Assembly (NCBI GenBank): GCA_947623865.1 | Contig: CANQIC010000010.1 | Coordinates: 1 to 53,499 of the forward strand | Reading direction: 5' to 3' | Source: an uncultured Clostridia bacterium | Lineage (GTDB): Bacteria > Bacillota > Clostridia > TANB77 > CAG-508 | DNA: 53,499 nt | In this document: one piece after another, positions 1-9,568 of the stretch | Layout of the letters: each line of letters begins with the position of its first letter | How positions within the stretch are numbered: position 1 is the stretch's first letter | The notes under the pieces: model-generated | Seen by the model: only the letters and a program-made list of their open reading frames with translations | Databases searched by the model: none | Told to the model about the DNA's origin: nothing | Program-made: the position numbers and the translations under genes

Positions 1-204
1 ACCCCAGTTCAATATAGAATTCAACTAGGGTTTCCATAGAATTGTTTTTTTGTGTCTACTTTTTGTTGACAAGTTCACTTTTATAATTAAAGGTGAGTCT
101 TTTATTTTAAAAAAATTAAAAAAGTGTAATAATAATCTTCTTATCCTAATATACATTTATTAAAGTTGAATTGTACAAACATTTTATTAGGAGGGAATAT
201 TAGT

Positions 205-1685
205 ATGGAGAATCTAGAAATATATGAGGACATTGCTAATCGTACAGATGGAGATATATATGTTGGAGTAGTTCGGACCTGTTAGAACTGGTAAATCCAC
301 ATTTATTAAAAATTTTATGGATTTATTAGTTATACCTAATATACAAAACACATATAAAAGGGAAAGAGCAAGAGATGAACTTCCACAAAGTGCAGCAGGT
401 AGAACAATAATGACGACAGAGCCAAAATTTGTACCAAATGAAGCAGTAGAAATTACAATAGGAGAAAACCTAAAATTAAAGACACGTTTAGTAGATTGTG
501 TTGGATATTTAGTAAATAATGCACTTCGGATATATGGAAAATGATGTTCCAAGAATGGTAAAAACACCTTGGTCAGATGAGGAAATACCATTTGAAGTTG
601 CAGCAGAAGTAGGAACAAAAAAAGTTATTACAGAACATTCAACAATAGGTATATTAGTTACAACTGATGGAAGCATAACAGAAATACCAAGGGAAGATTA
701 TATTGAAGCAGAAGAAAGAGTTGTAAGAGAATTAAAAGAATTAAACAAACCATTTGTAATTGTACTAAATACAAATAATCCATATTCAGATTATTGTAAA
801 GAACTCGCAAGAACGTTAGAAGATAAATATGGAGTTGCAGTACTTCCTACTGATTGTACAAATCTAAATATGGAAGATGTAAATGATATCTTTGGTAAAA
901 TTTTATATGAATTCCCAGTAGAGAGAATCAATTTAAACTTTCCAAGTTGGATAGATGGATTATCAGATGAGCACTCATTAAAACAAGAGTTATTTACTAA
1001 TATAAAAGAAGCATTTAAAGATACAAATGCGGTAAAGAATGTAAATATAGGAATAGAAAGAGTAAGTAGTTCAGAAATTGTTGAACAAACTACAATAAAA
1101 GAAATAAATCTTGGAAATGGATCAGTAACATTAGATATTCAGCTTCAAAACAATTTATTCTATCAGGTATTAACCGAAATAACGGGAGTAGAAGTACAAA
1201 ATGAAGCAGATTTATTTTCAACTATTTCTAATTTATCAAAAGTAAAGAAAGAATATGATAAAGTTGCTATAGCATTAGAAGAAGTAAAACAAAAAGGATA
1301 TGGAATAGTTACACCTAGTATGGAAGAACTTATATTAGATGAACCAGAAATGATGAAACAAGGTTCAAGATTTGGAGTAAGATTAAAAGCAAAAGCACCA
1401 TCTATACATATGATTAGAGCAGATATTGAAACAGAAGTATCACCAATAGTAGGAAGTGAAAAACAATCAGAAGAACTTGTAAACTACTTACTTTCTGAAT
1501 TTGAAAACGATCCAATAAAAATTTGGGAATCAAATATATTTGGAAAGAATTTACATGAATTAGTAAATGAAGGACTTCAAAACAAATTATACAGAATGCC
1601 AGAAGATGCACAACAAAAACTTCAAGAAACATTAGAAAGAATAATAAATGAAGGAAGTGGAGGATTAATCTGCATAATATTATAA
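205..1685 (+). CDS. spoIVA: Stage IV sporulation protein A (spore coat morphogenetic ATPase), two CGG recoding sites
   Basis: SpoIVA is the ATPase that polymerises on the forespore surface and anchors the spore coat. The ATG has an AGGAGGG site at 189-195. Three reading frames join at CGG 274 and CGG 527; skipping each C gives 492 residues, the length of the B. subtilis protein. The restored Walker A runs G24 to S31 with lysine at 30 and the DCVGY motif puts Asp at 97, both matching known SpoIVA numbering. The protein ends in the typical GGLICIIL tail. Read without recoding, translation stops at 283-285, three codons after the first CGG. A strong terminator follows. Identity is certain; the recoding mechanism is inferred. 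Confidence 0.95.
274..277 (+). other. CGGA recoding site 1 in spoIVA (Gly24)
   Basis: Context GTT CGG ACC. Skipping the C gives GTT GGA CCT, so Gly24, the first glycine of the Walker A loop, followed by PVRTGKS. Zero-frame reading reaches TAG three codons later. Confidence 0.9.
527..530 (+). other. CGGA recoding site 2 in spoIVA (Gly108)
   Basis: Context CTT CGG ATA. Skipping the C gives L-G-Y-M-E just after the Walker B region; zero-frame reading stops at 544. Confidence 0.9.
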
Positions 1686-1692
1686 AACAATA

Positions 1693-1720
1693 AAAACGGG
1701 TACATCCCGTTTTTTTGTTG
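1693..1720 (+). terminator. Rho-independent terminator after spoIVA
   Basis: Stem AAAACGGG (1693-1700), loop TACAT, stem CCCGTTTT (1706-1713), then more T residues. Confidence 0.9.
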
Positions 1721-1738
1721 TTTAATAAATTGGAATTT

Positions 1739-1859
1739 GGGAAACATTTTGCTCGGAGCAATTTCTCCATTTTTTTTCGATGAAACGTTTGAAACAATTT
1801 ACTAGGAGCGAAAAAATTCAATTAAGGATGGAGAAATTGCTCCGAGCAAAATGTTTCCC
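1739..1859. repeat. Perfect 32-bp inverted repeat around a 57-bp centre
   Basis: The left arm 1739-1770 and right arm 1828-1859 are exact reverse complements. The centre adds TTTTTTCG and CGAAAAAA, which can extend pairing. Each arm carries GCTCGGAGC. It could be a MITE-like element or a very long hairpin; no ORF lies inside. Confidence 0.85.
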
Positions 1860-1887
1860 TTGAAAAAATAAAAATATGTGTTAAAAT
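1860..1887 (+). promoter_or_regulatory. Putative promoter of nadE
   Basis: TTGAAA at 1860-1865, a 16-nt spacer, TAAAAT at 1882-1887, directly after the inverted repeat and 28 nt before the nadE start. Confidence 0.5.
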
Positions 1888-1915
1888 AGAAGGAAAGTTA
1901 TAAAGGAGACAAAGT

Positions 1916-3839
1916 ATGCTAAAAGAACATGGATTTGTAAGATGTGGAGCAATAGTTCCAAGATTAAAGGTTGCAGATGTAGATTTTAATGTAAATGAGA
2001 TAATTAATCAGATAAAAAGAGCAGAATGCAAAAAAATACAAATAGCTTGTTTTCCTGAATTATCCATTACAGGATATTCTTGTGGTGATTTGTTTTATCA
2101 AGATATATTAATTGAAAAAGCAAAAAATGGATTAAAACAAATATTAGAAAAAACTAGAGATATAGATATTATAAGTATACTAGGAATGCCAATAAAATCT
2201 GAGAATCAGTTATTTAATGTAGCTGTTGTAATTCAAAAAGGTGAAATTTTAGGAATAGTTCCTAAAACTTTTATTCCTAATTATGCAGAATTTTACGAAA
2301 AGAGATGGTTTGCATCTAGCAAAAATGCTAAACAAAATGAAATAGTTCTGTTTGGCAAAAAAATACCTTTTGGAATAGATTTATTATTCAAAGATAAAGA
2401 AAATGAAGATATATGTTTTGGAATAGAGATATGTGAAGACTTATGGGCAGTTGAATCTCCAAGCAATAAAATTGCATTAAATGGGGGAACTATAATATTC
2501 AACTTATCTGCAAGTAATGAGGTGGTTGGAAAAAACGAATATAGAAAAGATTTAGTAAGAATCCAATCTGCTAAAACAATTTCTGGTTATGTATATTCTT
2601 CAAGTGGAGTAAATGAATCTACTACGGATACAGTATTTTCAGGCTCGAGTATGATTTATGAAAATGGAAAATGTCTTGCAGAAAATGAAAGATTTGATTT
2701 TGAAACTAGTTTAATATATACAGATATAGATACAAAAAGGATAATGAATGATAGAATAAAAAATATAAGCTATATGGGAGATATAGATATATTAAATTTC
2801 AGAAAAATCGATGTAGAAATTATAGATTGTATAGAAAGTTTGGAACGAAAATATGAAGAATACCCATTTGTTCCAACTGATAAAAAAAAAATAAATGAAA
2901 TTTGCAATGAAATATTAAATATTCAAAGCTATGGATTAGCTAAAAGGCTATTACATACTAAAATAGATAAAGTTGTAATAGGAATTTCAGGAGGACTTGA
3001 TTCTACTCTTGCTTTTTTAGTAGCTATTAGAGCATATAAAGTATTAGGTTTTTCAAATGAGAATATAATTGCAATAACAATGCCTGGATTTGGGACAAGT
3101 CCTAGAACTTATGAAAATGCTAAAAACTTAATTAAGAATTATAATGCAACATTTAGAGAAATTGATATAACTAAAGCTTGCGTAAGACATTTTGAGGACA
3201 TAGGACATGATAAAAGTAAGTATAATGCAACATATGAAAATGCACAAGCACGAGAAAGAACTCAAATTTTAATGGATGTTGCGAATGAAGAAAATGCAAT
3301 AGTTATAGGCACAGGAGATTTATCAGAACTTGCACTTCGGATGGTGTACATACAATGGAGACCAGATGAGTATGTATGGAGTAAACAGTAGTATTCCGAA
3401 AACATTAGTAAGATATCTGATTAAATGGGTTGCAGAAAGTACCGAAAAAGAAGAATGCAAAAAAACTATATATAATATTTTAGATACACCAATATCACCA
3501 GAATTATTGCCACCAGATAATGAAGGTAATATAAAACAGATGACTGAAAGTTTAGTGGGCCCATATGTATTACATGATTTTTTCTTATATCATTTCTTAA
3601 GATATGGAGCATCGCCTAAAAAGATATATTACATTGCTTGTGAAACATTTGACAAGAAGTTTAACAAAGAAGAAATAAAGAAATGGCTAGAAATATTTAT
3701 AAAGAGATTCTTTACTCAGCAATTTAAAAGAAATTCAATGCCAGATGGACCAAAAGTAGGAACCATAAGCCTATCACCAAGAGGCGATTTAAGAATGCCG
3801 AGTGACGTTAGTTTTGAAACATGGATAAAAGATATATAA
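1916..3839 (+). CDS. nadE: Glutamine-dependent NAD(+) synthetase, one CGG recoding site
   Basis: It makes NAD from deamido-NAD, with glutamine as amide donor. The N-terminal nitrilase-type glutaminase domain shows the E48, K117, C173 triad (PELSITGY, PKTFIPNY, EICEDLW). The C-terminal synthetase domain has the PP-loop SGGLDS at about 358-363. The two frames join at CGG 3338, inside the conserved ELALGWCTY motif; with the C skipped the protein is 640 residues, normal for the two-domain enzyme. Reading CGG as Arg stops at 3391 and loses the last 166 residues. It has an AAAGGAG site and lies 13 nt upstream of era. Confidence 0.95.
3338..3341 (+). other. CGGA recoding site in nadE (Gly475)
   Basis: Context CTT CGG ATG. 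Skipping the C gives A-L-G-W-C-T-Y, the conserved synthetase motif. Confidence 0.9.
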
Positions 3840-3852
3840 TAGAGGAGGAAAA

Positions 3853-4755
3853 ATGAGTAAGTTTAAATCAGGTTTTGTATCAATAATAGGAAGAACAAAT
3901 GTAGGAAAGTCAACATTAATAAACAACTTAGTTGGAGAAAAAGTTGCTATTACTGCAGATAAACGACAAACTACTAGAACTGCAATAAAAGCAATTGTAA
4001 ACAGAAAAAATTCTCAAATTGTTTTTATTGATACTCCAGGGATACACAAACCAAAAACAAAACTTGGTGAGACAATGAATGAAACAGCTTGGGGAACTTT
4101 ACCAGATGTTGATATATTATTATTCATTATTGAGGCAACATCAGAAAAAATTGGAAAAGGTGATAGTTTAATACTAGAAAAAATTAAAGAAAAAAATAAA
4201 AAAGTAATATTAATTATCAATAAAATTGATTTAATAGAAAAAGAAAAACTGTTAAAACTAATAGATATATACAGAAAAGAATATAACTTTGAAGCAATAA
4301 TTCCAATATCTGCTTTAAAAAATGAAAATACAAATAAAATACTAGATGAAATAGAAAAGCACATTCCAGAAGGACCTGCATATTATGATATAGAGGAATA
4401 TACTGATCAAACTGCAAGACAATTAATGGAAGAAACTATAAGAGAAAAAGCATTAAAATTATTAGATCAAGAAGTTCCACATGGTATACTTGTAGAAGTA
4501 GAAAAAATGAATTTAAGGAAAACAACTAAAGGTGAGGAAATTTACGATGTAGAAGCTACAATATTTGTCTTAAAAAAATCACATAAAGGTATTGTAATAG
4601 GTAAAAATGGAGCAATGCTAAAAAAGATTGGAATGTATGCAAGACAAGATATGGAAAGAACATTAGACACAAAAATAAATTTAAAATTATGGGTAAAAAT
4701 TAAAGAAAATTGGCAAGATAATCAAAGTATACTAAAAAGATTTAAAAGTGAATAA
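3853..4755 (+). CDS. era: GTPase Era
   Basis: A 300-residue 30S ribosome assembly GTPase. G1 is GRTNVGKS (13-20), G3 is DTPG, G4 is NKID, and the C-terminal KH domain has GIVIGKNGAMLKKIG. The AGAGGAGG site is 5-6 nt before the ATG. The gene is intact and contains no in-frame CGG. It sits between nadE and the yqzL-recO pair, a common Firmicute neighbourhood (era followed by recO). Confidence 0.97.
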   Translation: MSKFKSGFVSIIGRTNVGKSTLINNLVGEKVAITADKRQTTRTAIKAIVNRKNSQIVFIDTPGIHKPKTKLGETMNETAWGTLPDVDILLFIIEATSEKIGKGDSLILEKIKEKNKKVILIINKIDLIEKEKLLKLIDIYRKEYNFEAIIPISALKNENTNKILDEIEKHIPEGPAYYDIEEYTDQTARQLMEETIREKALKLLDQEVPHGILVEVEKMNLRKTTKGEEIYDVEATIFVLKKSHKGIVIGKNGAMLKKIGMYARQDMERTLDTKINLKLWVKIKENWQDNQSILKRFKSE

Positions 4756-4846
4756 AAACTATAAAATTACAAAAGATAAAATTAAAGGTGTGAGTGATTA
4801 ATTACTATTAAATTTTTTTACACATAAGACAAGGAGATGAAGACAT

Positions 4847-5014
4847 ATGATAAGGGAAATGGCATGGAATACCTTTAAGAATACAGGAGATATAAATACA
4901 TTTTTAGAATTAAAACAAGTAATAGATGTAGAAGAAAATTTGAAGGCGGCAAATTATGAAATTATTAAAAGTGAAGGGATTAATAATTGCAGAAAAGACA
5001 GTAGCAGATTTTGA
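4847..5014 (+). CDS. yqzL: YqzL-like small protein
   Basis: A 55-residue protein starting MIREMAWNTFKNTGDI, close to YqzL (consensus of the type M-x-W-x-x-F-x-x-T-G-x-I), which lies between era and recO in many Firmicutes. Function unknown. The start has an AAGGAGATGA site at 4831-4840. Its 3' part overlaps the start of recO by 59 nt in another frame, so the tail after about residue 37 may not be conserved. Confidence 0.7.
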   Translation: MIREMAWNTFKNTGDINTFLELKQVIDVEENLKAANYEIIKSEGINNCRKDSSRF

Positions 5015-5673
5015 TAAAATTGTAACAATATTAACACCAAACATGCGGAAAGATTGAGGCAGCAGCTAAAGGCTCAAGAAGACCTAAAAGTCTTCTTATG
5101 GCTGCTACTCAATTTTTGTGTTTTGGAGAATACGTATTATATAAAAGTGGAAATACATATTCTATTAATTCTTGTGAAACAATAGAATTATTTTATAACA
5201 TAAGAACAGATTTAGATAAGTTAAAATATGCAGCACATATAACAAAGATAGTAAATGATGTAACAACTGAAAACCAAAATACATATAAAGTAATGCAGCT
5301 TTTTTTAAACACACTATATATGATATCTGAAACAGATAAAGATTTAAGCTTAATAAATTCAGTATTTACATTAAGACTTTTATCTATAATAGGATTTAGA
5401 CCAATGATAGATGAATGTAAAAACTGTAAATCAAAAGAAGATTTAACATATTTTAGCTTTAGAGATAGTGGATTTAAATGTTCTGTTTGTAGCAAGCAAG
5501 ACAAAGGGGCAATAGAAATTTCAGTAACAACAAAAGATGCTATAAGGTATATAATACTTGCAGATGCAAAAAAGATATTTTCATTTGAAGTTCCTAAAGA
5601 AACAATAAAAGAATTAGAAATAATATCCAAAATTTATTTACAAGAAAAATTAGAGAAAGAATATAAATTTTAA
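4956..5673 (+). CDS. recO: DNA repair protein RecO, one CGG recoding site
   Basis: RecO loads RecA onto SSB-coated DNA in the RecFOR pathway. From the ATG at 4956 the OB-fold domain starts MKLLKVKGLIIAEK. CGG 5046 is codon 31; zero-frame reading stops at 5055-5057. Skipping the C gives N-M-G-K-I-E-A-A-A-K-G-S-R-R-P and joins the C-terminal frame, total 238 residues. The zinc ribbon C-x2-C ... C-x2-C is present (CKNC, CSVC). The downstream frame alone, beginning at Met 5098, would lack the N-terminal OB core. Confidence 0.93.
5046..5049 (+). other. CGGA recoding site in recO (Gly31)
   Basis: Context ATG CGG AAA. Skipping the C gives M-G-K-I-E; otherwise R-K-D-stop. Confidence 0.9.
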
Positions 5674-5722
5674 TTTGAATGATGAATTTATCCCTATAGA
5701 CAACAATTTATTAAAATATCTC

Positions 5723-5751
5723 TTGCGTATTTTTTATTATTCATATATAAT
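5723..5751 (+). promoter_or_regulatory. Sigma-A type promoter of hpf
   Basis: TTGCGT (5723-5728), 17-nt spacer, TATAAT (5746-5751), about 90 nt before the hpf start. Confidence 0.7.
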
Positions 5752-5842
5752 CGAGACATGAAATAAATTATACAATAGTGAAAAGTGAAGAGTTAAAGGT
5801 TAAAAGTACAAAACTCTTCGAGTTTTGAGAGGAGAGATTTAT

Positions 5843-6373
5843 ATGAATATAACAATAACAGGTAAAGACGTAAAGGCAACAGAAGCTATAAGAGACTATG
5901 TTGAAAAGAAAATGGAAAGAGTAGAAAAATATTTTGATGGAGATATTGAAGTAGCTGTTACTATAAAAGCAGAAAAAACACAGCAAATCGCAGAGATGAG
6001 TGTAAAAGTAAAACAAGATACATATAGAGCTGTAACTGCACACAAAGATATGTATGCATCTATTGATAAAGATATAGATATACTAGAAGGACAAATAAGA
6101 AAATGGAAGACAAGAAAGGATAAAGCTAATAAAGATGATTCTATAAAAGTAATGGCAGGAAATTTTGAAGAAGAAGCTAAATTAGAAAATGAGATAATTA
6201 AAACGATATATTATGATATAAAACCTATGACTCCAGAAGATGCAAAATTAAAATTACAAGAAAAACCACAAGATAGGTTTATAACATTTATAAATCAAGA
6301 AACAAACAAAGTAAATGTATTATTTAAATTAAAAGATAACAAAAACTACGGATTATTAGAACCAGAAAACTAA
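5843..6373 (+). CDS. hpf: Long-form ribosome hibernation promoting factor
   Basis: A 176-residue protein. The N-terminal RaiA/YfiA domain (MNITITGKDVKATEAIRDYV) binds the 30S decoding site. The C-terminal domain (from about residue 120, DRFITFINQETNKVNVLF) mediates 70S dimerisation to 100S in long-form HPF. The ATG at 5843 follows a GAGGAGAG site; an in-frame TTG at 5825 is a less likely start. It has its own promoter and terminator, so it is a single-gene unit. No in-frame CGG. Confidence 0.95.
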   Translation: MNITITGKDVKATEAIRDYVEKKMERVEKYFDGDIEVAVTIKAEKTQQIAEMSVKVKQDTYRAVTAHKDMYASIDKDIDILEGQIRKWKTRKDKANKDDSIKVMAGNFEEEAKLENEIIKTIYYDIKPMTPEDAKLKLQEKPQDRFITFINQETNKVNVLFKLKDNKNYGLLEPEN

Positions 6374-6403
6374 AATAAAGAGCAGTAATCTGCTCTTTAT
6401 TTA
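6374..6403 (+). terminator. Terminator after hpf
   Basis: Stem AATAAAGAGCAG, loop TAAT, stem CTGCTCTTTATT. Confidence 0.85.
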
Positions 6404-6423
6404 TAAATGCAAAGGAAAATAAT

Positions 6424-7728
6424 ATGAAGAATAATGAATCATTAAAGAAAAAATTACAAGAAAATCAAAAACAGAATAAAAGTAGCAATTACATGAAAAA
6501 AATTGCTAAAAAATCAACACCTGTAAATGATGCTATAGCAGTAGATACATTAACATCAGCTCTGAAATTAATTAATAAAATAAGAGATTATTCAGAAATG
6601 TTTGGATACAATAATATAGGAAGCATCACAGATTTAGAAAAAGATATTAGAAAAGGTGTGAAAGGTAGAGGAAAAAATAAAATATATTCTGAAAATGGTA
6701 TGTCAGGAATACTAAATATTGGTACAAGTGGAAATAATTATAAGCATACACAAGAAGATTCAATTTTAATATTGTCACATCCTGAAAATAAAGATTTTAA
6801 ACTAGCACTAGTTGCAGATGGAATAGGAGGACGAAGAAAAGGGGACATATCAAGTTTTATAGCCATATTAACTACATTTAATTGGTTTAGAAATCTTCCA
6901 AAGAGTTTTTATAAGAATGATGAAATTGAAATTAAATATGATAATGGAAGAACATATAGCGTTACTTTTAATGATATGATAAAACAACATTTAATTGATA
7001 TAAATAATATGATTGTTAAAAAATTAGGTGTTTTACCAGGGACAACATTTTCTGCAGCAATTACAAGAAATAAAAATGGAAAGGATAAAGTAACATCTAT
7101 TTCAATAGGTGATTCTAAAATACTCAAGATATCTAAAAATGGTGAAGTGAATCAATTGTCGAAAGATGATAATTTACTTTCAGAGGGAATTAAAAATGGA
7201 AGTTTATATCTAGAAGACTCTAATCCTGATAAAGTATATACATCTAATAGAAAGTATGCATATGTAGATTTAGATATACAATATAAACCAAGGGAGTATG
7301 CAAAAAGAACGCATACTTTGGATGAGAAAGATATAAAATTTTATTTAAAAAATAATGTTATAACTGAATGTTTAGGGTGTGGACGAACAGAAGAGCTATT
7401 GAGAAAAAAATTAGATAAAAACACAAGAGATTTTATATCAGAATGGGATTTTAATAAAGGAGATAAACTATTATTATGTAGTGATGGTGTATCAGATAAT
7501 TTTTCTAATCCAGAAATAGCAGGCTTTGTATATACATTTAGAAATTCAACAGAATGCTTAAGGCAAATAGTCAATGGAATATATGATATTGAAAATAAAA
7601 AAATAAAAAAAGGAAAAAATAATACTCCGAAGCATTTAAAAAACAATAATAACTTTACAGATACTTTAAAGGGAAGCGAAGATAATATAAGTGCAATTAT
7701 TATAGATAATGAAGGAGAAGAAAGATAA
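6424..7728 (+). CDS. PP2C-family protein serine/threonine phosphatase
   Basis: A 434-residue protein with the PP2C metal-binding motifs in order: the QEDS acidic residue, VADGIGGRRKGD (DGxGG), GTTFSAA, SIGDSKIL, LLCSDGVSDN and EDNISAI. A lysine-rich N-terminal extension of about 100 residues precedes the domain. No kinase gene is adjacent. It is followed after 1 nt by a small unknown gene, so the two form an operon. The substrate is unknown. Confidence 0.85.
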   Translation: MKNNESLKKKLQENQKQNKSSNYMKKIAKKSTPVNDAIAVDTLTSALKLINKIRDYSEMFGYNNIGSITDLEKDIRKGVKGRGKNKIYSENGMSGILNIGTSGNNYKHTQEDSILILSHPENKDFKLALVADGIGGRRKGDISSFIAILTTFNWFRNLPKSFYKNDEIEIKYDNGRTYSVTFNDMIKQHLIDINNMIVKKLGVLPGTTFSAAITRNKNGKDKVTSISIGDSKILKISKNGEVNQLSKDDNLLSEGIKNGSLYLEDSNPDKVYTSNRKYAYVDLDIQYKPREYAKRTHTLDEKDIKFYLKNNVITECLGCGRTEELLRKKLDKNTRDFISEWDFNKGDKLLLCSDGVSDNFSNPEIAGFVYTFRNSTECLRQIVNGIYDIENKKIKKGKNNTPKHLKNNNNFTDTLKGSEDNISAIIIDNEGEER

Positions 7729-7729
7729 T

Positions 7730-8149
7730 ATGGAATATTCTGAAGCATGCTCTGATATATGGTATTTATTAGAAAATTTAGAACCTAGTGAACTTGCTAA
7801 AATACCAAAAAAATTATTAGAAACTATAAATATTTTAAAGATAGATGGCTATACACCTAAAATAGACTTAAATACTCCACTAGAAGAACAAAAAATATCT
7901 GAAGCAACTATAGGATTAATATCTTTTATATATAATAACTATTTAGGAACAAAAGAGGAAAAAGAGGAATATGAAAGAAGATATAAAGAATATATAAAAT
8001 CTAGTAAAGAGGAAAATTATAAAATTGAATTCAAAAATAAAAATACTAAATACGAAGTAAAAGAAAATAAAATGATAAAATACTCTGATAAAAGTAACAT
8101 ATTTTTAAGACTATTACAAAAAGTAAAGAGTTTATTTGCAAAAAAATAG
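7730..8149 (+). CDS. Unknown protein paired with PP2C phosphatase
   Basis: A 139-residue, acidic-to-basic protein with no recognised domain. The start at 7730 was preferred over 7709 because GGAG at 7714-7717 is correctly spaced and the PP2C stop ends at 7728. The C-terminal third is lysine-rich and ends with a short amphipathic stretch (FLRLLQKVKSLFAKK), possibly membrane associated. It may modulate the phosphatase; this is inference from position only. Confidence 0.6.
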   Translation: MEYSEACSDIWYLLENLEPSELAKIPKKLLETINILKIDGYTPKIDLNTPLEEQKISEATIGLISFIYNNYLGTKEEKEEYERRYKEYIKSSKEENYKIEFKNKNTKYEVKENKMIKYSDKSNIFLRLLQKVKSLFAKK

Positions 8150-8179
8150 ATTATTATATAATATTAATATAAAGAAGGT

Positions 8180-8207
8180 AGGAGCACATCTCCTGCCTTT
8201 ATGTATG
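8180..8207 (+). repeat. Direct repeat, left copy, with terminator hairpin
   Basis: AGGAGcacatCTCCTgccttt then ATGTATG, identical to 11500-11527. The hairpin starts at about 8176 and would end the PP2C operon. Confidence 0.85.
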
Positions 8208-8250
8208 GTAGTCAAAAATATATTTGAAATAAATTTAAAAATAAAAAAGG

Positions 8251-8300
8251 AAAGCAATCGCCTAAAATTGATTTTAAATTGGTACCTATTGCTTTTTTAT
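8251..8300 (+). terminator. Possible terminator upstream of the TelA operon
   Basis: AAAGCAAT (8251-8258) pairs with ATTGCTTT (8288-8295), followed by T residues. The right arm overlaps the -35 box of the next promoter. Confidence 0.5.
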
Positions 8301-8317
8301 GTAAATAATGATATAAT
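8289..8317 (+). promoter_or_regulatory. Promoter of the TelA operon
   Basis: TTGCTT (8289-8294), 17-nt spacer, TATAAT (8312-8317), about 67 nt before the first gene. Confidence 0.7.
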
Positions 8318-8383
8318 ATCAGTCGCAATACACATTGAAAAGTAAATAGTAAATCCATTAAAAATTTTAGGAGGGAAACAATT

Positions 8384-9568
8384 ATGTCAAAAACATTAGA
8401 AAACAACACATCCAATGACCTTGCAGTTGCCCAGGAAGCTAGAGCTTTATCTCCAGCACGGCAGTACGAAGATTTGTCTCCGCTTGAAAAACAAACTGTT
8501 GATCAGCTTGTTACTAAGCTTACAGATTGCAGTGATGCAGGGTTAAGTAAATTCTCAGCGGAAATTTCTAACAAATCAGCTAGAGCTTCTGTTGATTTCT
8601 TGAAAAGCACAAAAATCAATGATCTCGGCGAGTTTGATACTTGTATGCTTGATTTGTCACGCAACCTGCGTTCCATCGATACTAAGAAATTATCGGTAGT
8701 GAATCCAAGTCCTACCAGTAAAGTTCCTCTTATCGGTGGATGGCTTTCTAAAACAAAGTTGGCTAAAAAAGTCGACAGTGTTATTGAAAAGCAGGAATCA
8801 ATCGAAAGAGTTATCAAACGCGAGATTGAAACTCTTGAAGGGATTAAGTTAACTCTTGCTGAAGATAAGACAAGATGTATTTCTATCAGAAAAGATACGG
8901 TCGAATTCGCTATCGATCTTGAACTGTTCTATTTTGCTTATCAGCAGAAGAGGATTGCCTTGGAACGGGAATATAACGATTTTGTTAATAGTCCTAGTTA
9001 CAATCCGGCTAACTTAAACGACAGCGAGCACGCGAATGATCTGCAAGATCAAATGCAAGCTTTAGAAAGGAAAATGGACGCTACCTTGCGTTCTCATGCG
9101 AATGCCATTAGCGATATTCCCACTTATTCTATGATTAAGGCTGGCGAAAACGCTATTATTGATGCTATTCAGGACTGCATTGATAATGTCGTTCCGGAAT
9201 GGGAGAAATCATTTGCAAAAGCAATTCTTTCTTATCGCTTGAATAATGCGGCTACTGTTATCAAGCAAACCAAAGATGCTAACGGCCAAATCGCAATTGC
9301 TGCGGCAAGAGTATCTTCTCAAGGAGTAATCAGCGCAGCTGAAGCAATTGAGGCCCCCTTGATGGCAACGCAAGCTCTTCAGGAAAAGAATCAAATTTTC
9401 CTTGAAACCATTGATAAATTAGTTCAAATCTCGAAAGAAGCTTCTGAAAGAAGAATCAAAGATGCGGACGTTATTAGAGATGAAGAAAGGAAAACTCTTT
9501 TCGCTAATCAGCAAAGGAAGACAGCTACCTTAGTAGAACCTGCCAAAGGAAGTGATGATAATGACTAA
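8384..9568 (+). CDS. TelA/KlaA-family toxic anion resistance protein
   Basis: A 394-residue, largely helical cytosolic protein matching the TelA family (tellurite/stress resistance; biochemical role unclear): a leader, then LSPLEKQTVDQLVTKL, the central VPLIGGWLSKTK segment and long coiled-coil helices. It has an AGGAGGG site. Base composition and codon use differ sharply from flanking genes. Two in-frame CGG codons (8459 and 8966) are read as Arg here, because the frame runs through them; +1 reading at the first would destroy the protein. Recognition of the family is good, function uncertain. Confidence 0.8.
   Translation: MSKTLENNTSNDLAVAQEARALSPARQYEDLSPLEKQTVDQLVTKLTDCSDAGLSKFSAEISNKSARASVDFLKSTKINDLGEFDTCMLDLSRNLRSIDTKKLSVVNPSPTSKVPLIGGWLSKTKLAKKVDSVIEKQESIERVIKREIETLEGIKLTLAEDKTRCISIRKDTVEFAIDLELFYFAYQQKRIALEREYNDFVNSPSYNPANLNDSEHANDLQDQMQALERKMDATLRSHANAISDIPTYSMIKAGENAIIDAIQDCIDNVVPEWEKSFAKAILSYRLNNAATVIKQTKDANGQIAIAAARVSSQGVISAAEAIEAPLMATQALQEKNQIFLETIDKLVQISKEASERRIKDADVIRDEERKTLFANQQRKTATLVEPAKGSDDND

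Noticed and set aside
1-204. Possible gene or named regulatory RNA at the left edge
   Set aside because: No frame with a start and ribosome binding site was found; only the spoIVA leader can be supported, and no confident sigma-E promoter was identified.
8136-8345. Possible 69-residue ORF between the PP2C operon and the TelA operon
   Set aside because: It runs across the repeat hairpin, a second hairpin and the promoter, has no ribosome binding site and no protein-like composition.
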